From: Verrucomicrobiia bacterium | GTDB lineage: Bacteria > Verrucomicrobiota > Verrucomicrobiia > JABWAM01 | DNA length: 64,000 nt | Direction: 5' to 3' | Assembly: GCA_028687435.1 (NCBI GenBank) | Contig: JAQUAF010000014.1 | Span: 1 to 64,000, forward strand | In this document: in pieces, positions 63,998 through 64,000 of the stretch | How the letters are laid out: each line of letters starts with the position of its first letter | Numbering within the stretch: position 1 is the stretch's first letter | Notes under the pieces: generated by a model | Database searches by the model: none | What the model saw: only the letters and a program-made list of their open reading frames with translations | Told to the model about the DNA's origin: nothing | Made by a program: the position numbers and the translations under genes

Positions 63998-64000
63998 GTT

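Noticed and set aside
1-64000. tRNA or rRNA genes
   Set aside because: I saw no cloverleaf with a conserved TTCGA-type arm in an intergenic stretch and no rRNA sequence; a covariance-model search would be needed to exclude small RNAs.

Overview
The window is a piece of a high-GC bacterial genome, probably environmental or symbiotic. Its core is one very large trans-acyltransferase polyketide synthase / non-ribosomal peptide synthetase (trans-AT PKS/NRPS) assembly line on the + strand. The assembly line is encoded by 3851-12919 (3,022 aa) and 24661-55950 (10,429 aa). The wealth of short interspersed repeats, a ceramidase-like secreted protein, ParD/RelE-type addiction modules and a glycine-patterned membrane protein fit a Verrucomicrobiota/Planctomycetota-type genome. 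That placement is an inference; no rRNA or other phylogenetic marker is present apart from luxS.

Layout. (1) 1-3850: repeat-rich left flank with a minus-strand operon (ParA-like ATPase, small basic protein, PD-(D/E)XK nuclease) and a GxxExxY gene broken by a 276-bp element with 30-bp terminal inverted repeats. (2) 3851-12919: ACP, then KS-ACP-ACP-ER, KS-ACP and C-A, stopping inside the adenylation domain after core motif A7. (3) 12920-24660: an 11.7-kb cargo, all on +, holding a SNF2-family helicase, a 63-aa protein, a zinc-hook SMC-like ATPase, a type III-like DNA methyltransferase (Mod), a four-helix-bundle protein, a DUF1016/YhcG-like nuclease and a type III restriction helicase-nuclease (Res). 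(4) 24661-55950: the rest of the same adenylation domain (A8-A10), its carrier protein and seven KS modules. The last module is KS-KR with no carrier protein, and there is no thioesterase. (5) 55951-64000: a gene-poor right flank with hairpin repeats, two addiction modules (one toxin carries an in-frame stop), small secreted or membrane proteins, an AAA/DUF4143 ATPase, a ceramidase-like protein and luxS.

How the parts relate. No AT domain follows any KS, so malonyl units must be loaded by an AT encoded elsewhere. The order read from sequence is: ACP | KS-ACP-ACP-ER | KS-ACP | C-A(Gly predicted)-PCP | KS-DH-MT-ACP | KS-DH-KR-MT-ACP | KS-KR-ACP | KS-ECH-ACP-ACP (beta-branching) | KS-DH-KR-ACP | KS-DH-KR-ACP | KS-KR. 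The beta-branching partners (HMG-CoA synthase, decarboxylating KS, donor ACP, first ECH), the AT and the phosphopantetheinyl transferase are not in the window.

The two most striking observations are these. First, a defence/restriction-modification island splits the glycine adenylation domain exactly between its N- and C-terminal subdomains, and both megasynthase halves remain open. Second, at least six families of short dispersed repeats have entered the megasynthase gene, and almost every copy sits in frame in an inter-domain linker.
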